DNA of 60,000 bases from positions 158,078,471 to 158,138,470 of the forward strand of contig NC_081411.1 of assembly GCF_030272615.1 (NCBI RefSeq). The letters run 5' to 3'. Below are positions 1 to 9,789 of the stretch, piece after piece. The notes below the pieces were generated by a model. That model saw nothing but the letters and a program-made list of their open reading frames with translations, did no database searches and was not told where the DNA came from. Position 1 is the first letter of the stretch; the number at the start of each line of letters is the position of its first letter. Position numbers and translations under genes: made by a program. The stretch is from Cryptomeria japonica. Lineage: Eukaryota; Streptophyta; Pinopsida; Cupressales; Cupressaceae.

Positions 1-24
1 GGGTCACAATTTTATGATACTATA
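1..24 (-). repeat. Start of the 3' LTR of element A (partial)
   Basis: The reverse complement of these 24 bases matches the first bases of the 5' LTR, which starts at 6591. The terminal TG is mutated to TA. The rest of this LTR lies left of the window. Confidence 0.75.
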
Positions 25-45
25 TTTAGCCCCCACTTTAGCGGG
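25..45 (-). other. Polypurine tract of element A
   Basis: On the minus strand a purine-rich run containing AAAGTGGGGGCTAAA lies directly before the 3' LTR. The same tract lies at 55990-56007 in element B, also against the LTR start. This is the expected plus-strand DNA primer of an LTR retrotransposon. Confidence 0.75.
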
Positions 46-808
46 AGTATAAGCATACACCAATACTGTCGGTAAAGTACAAGGAAACAAGATTGAAAGA
101 CTTCTACCACGTCAAGGAGGCAAGATACACCAAACCCCCAGTGGACTTAGGATTTTAAAACTTTGATTGAAAAAGTAAAAGGGAAGATTGAGAAGGAAAG
201 AACCATGACTGTAAGTAGCAAGGTTCCCCTCACTATGAGGCATGAAAAGAAAGGATACCAAAAATTACAAAGAAAAGCCAAGGTCACTAAGTAACTTTAA
301 GTATCAAGAAGGAAAATATGAGAGAAGTGTATGCCCCCACATTTAAGTTATTGTGCATGCCTTATCGGGAGTGATTTCTTTAAGATAGGATACACCCAAG
401 AAAAAAGAGAGAGGGAGCACACTATCTCAAGGATTTAGCCCCCAATCGAGGAATAAACCCAAAGATGATGAAAAGAAAACACAAGGCAGTTTCACTTTCC
501 TTGGGGTCAGTATGTTGTATGATAACTAACGTATATCATATTTATATGTGCATAGAATAGCCGTCATTCCCCAAAGAAAGGAAAATTCCTTGGAAGAAAG
601 GGAACAAAAATTTCTTTTTGAGTCAACATGAGAGAGATCAAAAGAGAAATAAATTCCTTGCATCATCCTCAAGTAGACGTTAAGGGGAAAAATAGAAGAA
701 CAAGGATACACATAGAAAAATAATCACAAAAGAGCAAGAGAGGAGAAAGGGAGAAGATCTACGGTGCTAATATTTCTAATCTAGCATGACATCCACCTCT
801 CTATCTTG
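46..808 (-). other. Non-coding 3' internal region of element A
   Basis: This purine-rich stretch lies between the last recognisable coding piece and the PPT. The first 60 bases resemble the matching part of element B (56008-56060), including a shared block around TGTCGGTAAAGTA. No conserved protein was recognised in any frame; short ORFs here look fortuitous. Confidence 0.5.
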
Positions 809-1156
809 TTAATCACTATTTTGAAAAAATGGGAAACATGCCAGAGGAGCGACATTGAGCACAACAGATGAAGCTATCACAAGATCCAAATAAGGACTAT
901 GCTCATGTGGTAAGTCACTTTGTTCGACTCTAGGAGCTAGGATTAGGGTTGTTGAAAATTCTGCTGATAAATGCTTGTCAACATCAACATACTCATAGTC
1001 ACTATCAGAAGCATTAGGAGGTGTATTGCCATCATGATTAACATTTTCACCTATTTCCTTATCAAGATTTATAGTAAGAGGAGCTCGCACATGAATAGAA
1101 GTAAAACCATCATATTTCTTTTTACAATTTATGATTTGGAGATTTAGGTTGAACAT
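809..1156 (-). pseudogene. Acidic C-terminal ORF of element A, downstream of protease
   Basis: About 115 codons on the element's coding strand, rich in Asp and Glu at the centre (a D-S-D-Y-E-Y-V-D-V-D stretch) and ending F-P-F-F-Q-N-S-D. It follows the Pro-rich linker and is the last coding piece before the 3' non-coding region. I do not recognise a domain. It is probably the frame-shifted tail of one polyprotein (gag-protease-linker-tail) rather than a separate gene, since no independent start signal is evident. In autonomous relatives reverse transcriptase would be expected after this region, but only non-coding DNA follows. Confidence 0.4.
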
Positions 1157-1177
1157 CTTGCTTATGAGAAAAGGGAA

Positions 1178-1685
1178 TCATGTCAATTGGTGGAGTTCTA
1201 GGAGATTGAATATTTTGAGGAACAACTCCATGAGCTCAAACACGGTGTCTTCATCGGCATTCTCTTGCACAACAGTTTCATCAAGTCTTAGCAGAAGGCT
1301 GGGAAGAAGGAGGAACATTTTTTGAAAAAGGAATATTCTCCTCTTTGATAGTTGAAGGTTTAGGTTGAGGTATTTTAGGCTGGACAAGAGGAGAGGAAGA
1401 CCTCTTTTCTCTATAAGAGGAAGGAAGTAGAATTGCACCATATAAGGGAGGAATATTAGGTGTAGGAAGGAGACCAGGTCCATCATGAGGAGGGGGTATA
1501 GGTCTAACCTTAGGAGGAATATTTTTGTTTTGCTTAGGAGAAGGCATAGTCACATCCATAGGAATAGGTAGAGGATCTTCCTTCGGAGGAAGACTAGTTC
1601 TATCCATTAGGGGAAGAACTTCATCTTCAAGAATGATAGGAATATCAATTGTTGGAGATCTAGGTTGACTCAAGGATAAAATCAT
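1178..1685 (-). pseudogene. Proline-rich linker downstream of protease, element A
   Basis: The 1685-1281 frame starts with an ATG that overlaps the stop of the protease reading frame (ATGA), so the two were probably one frame before a one-base shift. The product is Pro/Ser-rich with repeated P-P, P-S-P and P-I-P motifs and no cysteines or catalytic motif, as in a flexible linker. A second frame (to 1178) continues with an acidic segment E-N-A-D-E-D. I infer a spacer between protease and tail of a polyprotein. No enzymatic function is visible. Confidence 0.45.
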
Positions 1686-2113
1686 ATATTTCTTCCATTT
1701 TGATAATATTGGAAAATAGCATCGCTCCTTGATGGAAGAGATTGAAATTTCTTAGGCCAAAAGAAATCAATAGGAACACCTGGGCTTCTTTCAGATGGTC
1801 GAAATAAGATATTGTTAATGGTTATGATTTCTCCATTGTGAGAAAATTTCAAACACTTATGAATTGGAGAAGCAATAGCCTTAATGGAAGATAGCCAAGG
1901 GTAGCCCAACTTCAAATGAAATTTCTCAGAAGAAGGAATGATAATGAAGTTGACATCCATAAATTTAGTATGAACTTCAATAGGAAGGGTGATAGAACCA
2001 ATGGTAGGACAAGAGAATCCATCAAATAATTTCACAACCACATTAGTGTCATCATAAATTGGTTTATGCAATTGTAATGTGAAAAGATACTCCTTAGTGA
2101 TGACATTAACCAT
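1682..2113 (-). pseudogene. Retropepsin-like (aspartic protease) domain of element A
   Basis: 143 codons. The C-terminal half carries the signature of plant Ty3-type retropepsins: a strand ending I-I-P-S-S followed by L-K-L-G-Y-P-W-L-S-S, equivalent to the family's LGRPWL motif, then an A-S-P-I-H-K-C-L-K-F stretch (the family's Pro/Ser-His-lys-lys-Phe region). The N-terminal D-[ST]-G catalytic loop is not in this frame and lies upstream or is lost. The family cleaves the gag polyprotein inside virus-like particles. It sits downstream of gag and the Cys/His motif, in a different frame from gag, with no pol after it. The domain call is fairly firm; activity is very unlikely. Confidence 0.65.
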
Positions 2114-2242
2114 GCAAGAGAGATCAACAAGGGTACCTCAACAAGGTATATCCTTAACCTTCACAACTATGTATAAAGGGCTATCAAGTTGTCTGATTGT
2201 CTCACTAGGGTCAAATGTAATACAAGGATCCTTAGGTGTTTC

Positions 2243-2540
2243 TTATTTCTCTAACATATTCACTAAACTTGGAGTTGTGGTAGTAAGATCAGAAGGAGAA
2301 AAAGAAGTATGTTCAGTCTCAATCACATTAAATGTATGAGGAGGAAAAGGATTAGTAAAAATTTTAATATTTTGATTAGGAGCTATTGATTTGTTTCCCT
2401 TATCATTAACACATGCCACAAATATAGTATTATTATCAATCAAATCTTGAATCTTACTTTTTAATGCAAAACATTTCTCAGTATCATGACCAGGTTAACA
2501 ATGAAATTAACAAAAGGAATTGTTATTGAAATAAGGGGAT
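2243..2540 (-). pseudogene. Gag C-terminal Cys/His motif and linker to protease, element A
   Basis: On the minus strand from about 2530 the frame reads S-F-C-stop-F-H-C-stop-P-G-H-D-T-E-K-C-F-A-L-K. Apart from two in-frame stops this is the Cys-His motif with G-H-D-T-E-[KD]-C that closes the gag of many plant Ty3-type elements and is thought to bind RNA. The same frame stays open through 2443-2243 as a Thr/Pro-rich linker toward protease. Its position between gag and protease is the normal order for the superfamily, in contrast to element B. Confidence 0.6.
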
Positions 2541-2789
2541 GCAAGATTAGAAGGATCAACTTGTTTTATAGGAGGAATTTTGATAACATTTCTTTGTAAT
2601 AACCAAGACATAATACTATCTAAAGATTCATTCAAAGGAGTAAATTATCTTTCTCTTTTAAAGAATTTAGAAATAGGAGGCGCCTCTATTGTAGCATTCA
2701 CATTGTTGTTGTTGATTGTGTCATTGAAGTTGATGAAGCCTTTTGTTGACTTGAACTTCGCAAATGGTTATTGAACACTCTCCCCCTTA

Positions 2790-4181
2790 TCACTCAGAGC
2801 CATAGAAGTAGATTGCTCCATTTGACTCACAACCAGTTGATAATTGTGGAGTGTTTACGCACAACTGTGTAAAGTAAGTAAACTCAAACAAAAGAATCTT
2901 TTCCCTAATATCTTTTTCTAAATTAGAAATAAAAATTCTTTGAATATCATTATCAAGTACAGGAAAAGAAATTTGAGAACACAAATTCTTATATCTACCA
3001 ATCAAATTAGTCACTTTTTCTTTAACAACTTGTTTACAATGTATTAAATCAGTCAAAGTGATTTTAGGACCAATGTTTTTTTGAAATTGTTGAAAGAAAG
3101 CATTTGCTAATTGTTGAAAAGAAGTGATAGAATAATAAGGCAAAGAGAAATACCATTGTAAAGCCTTATCTCTTAGTGTTCTTGTAAACAATTTGGCAAG
3201 CAATCTTTGATCATAAGCAAAATTAGTACACAAGGTTTGAAATGTTTTGACATGCATTAGAGGATCACCTTTTCTATTATAGAGTTCCAATTTAGGGATC
3301 TCAACATGCTTAGGTGGGATGGCTTTAACAATATCAAGGGAAAGTAGGCTCGCAACATCAAATGTGGGCACACTAAACTCAAATTGACTCATGGAAGCAA
3401 TTTGTTGTTGTAAAGAATATATGGTTTCAGCAAGATTGTTAATGGTCGCTTCAGTAGAAGAATTGATGTTAGACATGGTTGATTCAGAAGGTGGTGTGAT
3501 ATTATTTAAGGAAGGAATGGATTGTGAATAAGGTGGTGGGACATTATGATAAGTAGGCATAGCTGATGATTGAGTAGGAAAAGAGACACTTAAAGTAGGA
3601 ATAGAATTGTTGAATGAATTACCCCCTTGTGGCACATTGATTGGTTAAGGGATAATAGGAATTCTTATTGAAGACATAGGTACAGATGGAGGATTAAATA
3701 AGGAGGAGGGATTTACCCCATGACTAATGGTTGTAGGGATGGCATTTTGAGTTGCAGTAGCCATGATGTTTGAGGTAAAAGTAAGAAAAATAGTCATATA
3801 AGTAGTCAAAGGAATAGAAGGATTGACTTGTGTTGAAGGTATTGAATAACCTAGGGGTTCAGCACAACTCTTTATAGGCATGAAATTGGAATCAACAATA
3901 TAAGGAATGCTATGCAATATATAAATTCCATTATTATCACTTTGAATCATGCATTTAAGTCCTTCAATTAATGTAAGAGATTCACTATTAGGATATTCTT
4001 GGGATGCCCATTGTTGAAAGTTATCAAATTGATTATCCAATTTTAAAAGTTGATCTATGAAAACTCTAGTCAAAGATTCTTCTTCATCATGGGATTCATC
4101 AATTGGATAGATAGGGACATGATTATTATGTGAAGAATTAGCATTATCCTCATTAAAGAAGTCACCCAAATTAGGCTCCAT
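2790..4181 (-). pseudogene. Gag polyprotein of element A
   Basis: Two open segments (4181-3645 and 3635-2790) are in the same frame and separated by a single stop, so they are one gag of about 460 codons. The N-terminal part is acidic with an ATG at 4181. The middle is Ser/Thr/Pro/Asn-rich low complexity. The C-terminal part (from about 3330) is a retrotransposon gag domain: F-Y/L-rich helix, A-L-Q-W-Y-F-S-L, then S-F-Q-Q-L-A-N-A-F-F-Q-Q-F, matching the family pattern of a W followed by a helix ending F..F. It would form the capsid of virus-like particles. One stop and a frame change before the Cys/His motif make it a pseudogene. Confidence 0.75.
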
Positions 4182-5337
4182 ATCCTTGGTAATTAAACCT
4201 TGGGAAGCCTTAATTCTAATGCTTCATCTAATGGGGATAGTATAGGTAGGACTAATAGTTGTAAAACTCATGCACTAGAGGTAAAATTTAAAATTTTGAT
4301 TTTGAATTTTGAATTATAGGAACGAAGTTTACAAAATTGAATAATGCAAAATTTGAGAAAAATAATGACTAAAAAATTTGAACTTTGTTGAAAGAAGAAA
4401 ATGACACAATTTCCAAATAATTTCATGATAAATGAAAGAAAAAAGAATTTTTAAAATTAGGGCCAAGGGGATACCACTTAATCTTAAAATTGACAAAATC
4501 AAAAATTTTAAAATCAAGGCAGTTTATAATTAGCCACTTAATTTTAAAAAGTTTCTTGACATTTGAAATGTTGAATTTTGAAGGTATTTTTAATTTAAGA
4601 GGAATAAAAAATTGACAAAATTAGCCAATCTTCTGGATTTAAACTATTAAATATAGTCATAATAGTCTCTCAAAATTTCAAGAAAAAGTTATGATGATTT
4701 TAAAGTTATACCCAAAAAATTGGTGGATTTTATGATCTCTAGATAGACGAAATTAAGGTTTGAATGTGAAAATAGGATCCTATTAGGGTTTTGAAAAAAA
4801 TGAGGAATTAAATTGCAAATTTGAAAAAGGTAAAACCTAATGGATAGGGACACCTTGAAAAATGTTTAGAAAACTAAAGTTTATTGAAATTGACACAAAA
4901 TCCAATTAAATTTAAAAATTAGGGTTTTATGATGTAACCACTTAATTTTTGAACTTTTGAATTTTGAAAAACGAGGGAAATTGAAAACTTGAATTTTAGG
5001 AAAGAGGATAAGGCTAAAAATAGTCACAAATCTGAAAATTAAATGGAAATTCAATTTTTGCACAATTTCAAGTTGATTTTTTAAAATGAAGGTTTTGACA
5101 ATAAACCATTTAATTTTGTGATTTTGATTTGAAAACTGAACAAGGCAATGAAGAAATTGAATTTGACAAACAAAAAAAATTTTAGATCTAAGTCAATGGC
5201 AAACAATTTTTACAAAACAAAATTTCAATTTCAATTTTTAAAACTAGGGTTTTGAATGAATTAACCACTAAGTTTGTAGAAAAATTAAACTCGTAAATGA
5301 AAAATATGCAATGATTTTTAGAAGAAAGCATGCCAAA
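4182..5337 (-). other. AT-rich leader of element A between PBS and gag
   Basis: About 1.15 kb of very AT-rich sequence full of AATTTTGAATTTT-like words on the plus strand. It lies between the primer-binding site and the gag ATG at 4181. Scattered short ORFs have no recognisable features. It fits a long untranslated leader of the element. Confidence 0.5.
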
Positions 5338-5354
5338 CGTTGGGTTCACCAAAA
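5338..5354 (-). other. Primer-binding site of element A
   Basis: On the minus strand TTTTGGTGAACCCAACG follows directly after the LTR's terminal ACA (5355). Position and TGG-G start fit a tRNA primer-binding site; I cannot name the tRNA with certainty. Confidence 0.65.
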
Positions 5355-6591
5355 TGTAATATGGAAAAAAGTGAATGATGGAGAGATCAAGAGGAAAGTT
5401 TTTCTTCTCTCGAAGCAAAGATGAAAGTTCCACTGTGGATTTCCCTTCAATCACCTCATGCACATTACATTTAAAAGAGGGGGGTGGGCAATTCACTAGA
5501 TCCAATCTCTAGGGAGAGAGATTGGATACTAAATCAATTGATAATGAGGTAGAAATGACAAGCTAACCCCTCTTTTAGAATGGAAAATGATTGAATTATG
5601 TGTTTTGAGACCAAGTGTAAAAGTAGCAAAGAACTGATTATAACTTGAAATAGAAGCATGGGATAAAGATGTGCCCCTAGCTCTGGCTATAATATGTCGA
5701 GATGAAGCTGATCTGCAAATTTGAGGAAAAGTTGTTGGGATCATGTTGAAAGTGCGCACGGTCCTCCAAAAAATCTGCAAAACAAAAAAAGTTTTTTCGC
5801 CTCTATAAATGGAGTCCAAATCTGCAAATGCAGCTACACACCTGCAACCTGTAAATAGAAAAGAGAGGAAAATGGGTTGGTATTGGGGGTTTTCCTTCAA
5901 GTAAAATCCCAGTTTTAGAATTAACCAAATGATAAAAGAAAGTACTTGCAATTAAATGTAAATGAAAGATTGAAATTTAATTCACCTCAAGAGAGGATGT
6001 GATAGAAATGTAGCTAGATTTGATTGTATGGAATTGGATGTTGAAAGGAATATACTCTTCAATGGTTGAATCCTTGACTTGAATGCAACACCTAGCCTTG
6101 AAGGGGGACTTGAGAATGCTCAATACTTTAAAGGAATGCTTGAATGCTTGAATTCTCTTGAATGCTTGAATGTGCAATCTCATGTATTTGAACTTATGCC
6201 AATTTTCACCTTATGCAAATAGGTCAGAAAATGCAACTTATATATTCATCAATTAGAGTTAGTAGGCTGATTTTCTGTCATAGGACAACACAGGGGAAGT
6301 TTTCCCACTTTAAGTGCAAAGTTCAATGCATAGTTTGAAAGAAGGGGCCCCAAGATAGGGTAGGGACAAGGGTGCCAAACCCCTGTCCTAGGAGGATAGG
6401 GGCAGCACGTCCCTATCTTGCCCTTAAATCAGGATATGAAGAAATTTTAGGCAGTGCAGTGTGTGGAAAAATTGCAGTTTCAGGGATTGAGCAAGTATCA
6501 AGTCTCCGATAAGGCTTGGGGATTCAATTTGCCATTGTGAAGACCCTAATGTGGTCAAAAAATGCAAAGGTCATAATTTTATGACACTACA
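5355..6591 (-). repeat. 5' LTR of element A (about 1.24 kb)
   Basis: On the minus strand it begins TGTAGTGTCATAAAA at 6591 and ends ATTACA at 5355, giving TG...CA ends. The start repeats at positions 24-1 and the whole LTR is homologous to 54706-55989 (element B): shared blocks include the start, a 'ctctataaatggagtccaaatctg'-type block near 5800 and the end. A minus-strand TATA box is at 6244-6237. The flanking 5 bases to the right (6592-6596) would be one target duplication; its partner is outside the window. Confidence 0.75.
6237..6244 (-). promoter_or_regulatory. TATA box in LTR of element A
   Basis: TATATAAG on the minus strand, about 350 bases after the LTR start. At the matching place in the LTR of element B there is TATAAAAGG. 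Conserved position in two diverged LTRs supports it as the U3 promoter. Confidence 0.5.
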
Positions 6592-6599
6592 CAATCTAT

Positions 6600-7800
6600 G
6601 GAATTTAAACACTCTATTGAAGAAATCAACGATGGGAACAAGATTCTTAAGGATAATGATACCAAATGGATCTCTTTTGGATGGACCAGCATATCAAGTT
6701 TTTTTAGAACATCCATCCTAGATTGGACTATTTCACACAAATTGCAATGAATCAAAGAAACTAAAATTTCTTGACCTAATTTAGAGGTTAAGTAATATAG
6801 AGAGACTCTTAACTTTAGCATCTCTTCTCCCCATGCTAGAGGAAATAAGAAATATTATGAAAAACCCCCAACAAAGAGCTATGTATATTGCAAAATATGC
6901 TAAATTGTGTAACATGACATGCCTCACCCTCGATAATCTCTATGGATCTCAACCAACATTACTTGATGAAAAATTTTCTAAGTGGCGGACACTCACAGAT
7001 TTGAACAATCTTGATAACTTTTTACAGATTGGTACAAATGAGGAGTTATGTGCTAGTGTACATGGAGTTGACATACCATTGCACTAATTTCCACATTCGA
7101 GCTCAAGGAACTAGTAAAGTGCTCTAAGAAGTGACTAGCAAGAGCTACAAGGGAAGAGTTTAGCAGGATTGTCAAGAGTCTGTAACTACTTCTGTGAAGA
7201 AAATTGCCTATGATCTTTCCTCACATATTAGAAGTAGATTCCCTCCTGAGAAACTACTTGAAGCCATGTCTATTGTGTTTCCTCAATATTGGAACCTCAA
7301 GAGTTCACTTGACTTTTGAACTAAGCTACTCATTTTGATAAATCAATTTTATAAATCCAAATAATTCAATGGAGTAACTATAAATGGAATTTTTAAATGA
7401 AACTATTCTTAGAGAGAAATCAACCCATTTTGCATACACTATGAGGGAACAATATGATGTAATGGAGAACCCCCATGAAGAGGGATTGGTAACAAGGCTT
7501 TGGACAGATCTAGGTTGGAGTGAAGTGATGCGTGATTCAATATCCGAATATTTCAATCTTGTTGATTTATTTCTTACCATGATATTGGGTGAATGGTGGA
7601 GGATGAGAGACTTTTCAGTGCTTTGGGGTTCCTAAAATCAAAACTAAGAAACGAACTAGACAAGAATTTAGAAAACTGCTTGAGGCTCTATATATTTAGG
7701 TATGATGTCCACACTTTTCCTTATGATAGGGAATTGAAAATATGGAGGTCCAAATGTGAAAGAAGAGGTCTACTATACCTATTGGTGCATTAAGATGCAG
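6600..7800 (+). pseudogene. hAT-type transposase pseudogene
   Basis: Plus-strand fragments in shifting frames follow the order of an hAT transposase. Near 6640-6700: K-I-L-K-D-N-D-T-K-W-I-S, like the family's LLQD..TRWIS motif. 6833-7087: a helical segment N-I-E-R-L-L...L-P-M-L-E-E-I. 7593-7793: V-E-D-E-R-L-F-S-A-L-G-F-L-K-S-K-L-R-N-E-L, the C-terminal dimerisation (hATC) motif in which an E-R-x-F-S core precedes a K-x-K-x-R-N stretch. The family excises and reinserts DNA with 8-bp duplications. The middle carries many stops and catalytic residues could not be traced. No terminal inverted repeats were found. It abuts the 5' LTR of element A, so A may have inserted beside or into it. Confidence 0.5.
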
Positions 7801-9367
7801 TTCAACGAAGGTATGCAGACCCAGAGTGAAAAAAAAACAGACAAGAATCAAGGAAGCTCTTAATTTGTTGAGGAGGAATGGCAACTTTAAGAGATTTAGC
7901 ACTAGAAGTTCCTAGGTATTTATTAATCTTATTACTGTATCTCATCATTCATCTTAGAAAAACTTATTATTAGTGTTGACAACTTGATGATATTTTATGC
8001 ATCTGTCAACTCTTTGTAATTAAAATTTAATATTGATTTGCAATTGCATTTTTCAACTTTCTAATTTCAAATAGAAAATAGCAGAATAAAAGAGAGTAAA
8101 TGTGTTTAGTGATAGAGTGATTTTTATTTGGACATGTTGATATTTTCATTAATTCTTTCAAAATATAGCCATATGATACAATTCATTCAATAAACAACTC
8201 TATGTGGTTCTCTATGCAAAAGTCAATACGAAATTCCAGAACTGTTTGCAAATGACCCTGAATTCCCTTTTATAGAAATAAGGGAGCAACAACATCTTCA
8301 GGTCTATTTGCAACATGGGATGGCGAACCCACAATAGTGGGTTACACTTTTTTGCCAACTTTGACACTGCAATATTCATTTTCAGAAAAAACATCGGATT
8401 CAGACACCTATTACTTCTAAACCGTAAGGAATTTGTAGATGATGTGAACTACTGATTTGTGTCATTTTGTATTTAGATTCTAAAAATTATTTCTGATAAT
8501 TTTTGGAATCAATTTTCTTCTGTTTTTCTATCTCCCTCAAAAACTAGTTTTTTTCGAAAAACAACATTTTTCAAGAGTGATACTCACTTTGTATAGAATA
8601 ACTTTTATTCTATAATATATATGAATGCGATTATTTCTAATTTGGTTTTTTAATATCCATATATAGTGCTTGCAATTAGTTTTGTAACTTTATCTTCAAT
8701 ATTTTATATTTTATTAAGATTTGAAGTCGAGTTAACTATAATTTTGACATATGTCCATTTGATATTACATAACTTTATGTATATGTAACGAAAATATTCT
8801 TTTTTGTTGTTAGAAAGAGGACTTCAATATCTAGTGCATAAATATTTTTTAGAATTTTTGGGTGATGTTTACTATTTTTCCATAAGAATTGAACAATAGG
8901 TTCATGTGCAGTGAAAATCCTGCATTAATAAGAAATAATATAAAAATATTCTACTGAAATTAAATATATTAAAAATTATACTATTTGGAAAGCTTATAAT
9001 AAGGGTTAAATACTTAAAAAAAGAAATATTCTAAATGAATTCACCTGACCCCCCAAAAGCCAATGTAAAATTCAGCATTTGATAGATGGAAAGGAGACTC
9101 CATTGCAAGTATGATTTAGAAGTAAATAGTTTCTATCCAAGAAAGTTTGATCTAAGAGCGTTTGATCTAACTCTATTAAATTAATTAATTCAAATGGGAC
9201 CTCTTAAAGCTTAAATCATTATATTTTGAAAAAAAATATATGATTTCAGTAAAAATCAGGATGTATGAAAAAAGTGGGAACCAACATTGGAAATTCACCC
9301 GTGAAGACTCAACATCAAAACCAATTACCAAGGCACTGAATCTATTGTCCCATAAATATCACAAACT
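7801..9367. other. AT-rich spacer without recognisable genes
   Basis: No coding pattern, terminal repeats or tandem arrays were recognised in about 1.5 kb. Short ORFs here have no protein-like composition. Confidence 0.5.
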
Positions 9368-9368
9368 C

Positions 9369-9690
9369 AGTACAATTTTACAAGATTGAAGGTATCTATG
9401 ATAATCATAGGTTGGATTAGCAATTTAGCAGGCACTACATGTCTCCTCATCTTGTTCAAAAAATAAAGTTCAAACTTAAAAGTGAATTCAAGCCACGACA
9501 AACTAAATATAGAGAATATCAGTGCACAAAACCTAGAAATAAAAAATAGAGAAAGGTAAAAAAGTTTAAATCTGAGTGAATTTGAGAATACAAATTTACA
9601 AGGTTGAAGGTGTTGTGCATCATAGGTTGGATTAGTAATATTAAGTACTGCATTTTTCCTGTTCATAAAATAGAGTTATTTCAAGCTATG
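9369..9690 (+). repeat. Tandem duplication of about 220 bp period
   Basis: A block starting 'tacaatttTACAAGATTGAAGG' at about 9371 and containing ATCATAGGTTGGATTAG returns at about 9590 as 'acaaatttTACAAGGTTGAAGG' with CATCATAGGTTGGATTAG. Both are followed by similar 'TTGTTCA..AAATA' and 'TTCAAGC' words. The copies are diverged. Confidence 0.6.
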
Positions 9691-9789
9691 CCAAAAGAAG
9701 GAAACCTTGAAATTAAGAGTAAAAGTGGAAAACTATGCAGTACATACAATGATTCATGAGATCTTTGTGCTAGTTTCTGTAGGGTGCTC

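Larger units (their letters stand above)
1..6591 (-). mobile_element. Ty3/gypsy-like gag-protease LTR element A (minus strand, left end outside window)
   Basis: Read on the minus strand the order is 5' LTR (6591 to 5355), primer-binding site (5354 to 5338), AT-rich leader, gag (4181 to 2790), a Cys/His motif (about 2530-2455), retropepsin-like domain (2113 to 1682), Pro-rich linker, a small acidic ORF, polypurine tract (45 to 25) and the first 24 bases of the 3' LTR. No reverse transcriptase, RNase H or integrase was found in the 5.3-kb interior, which is too short for a full Ty3 pol. I infer a non-autonomous gag-pro element. It is related to element B at the right end of the window: both share the PPT and the LTR start next to it. 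Stops and frame changes throughout mark it as dead. Confidence 0.8.

Noticed and set aside
526-711. Short minus-strand ORF in the 3' region of element A
   Set aside because: No motif, no similarity to the related region of element B, composition expected by chance.
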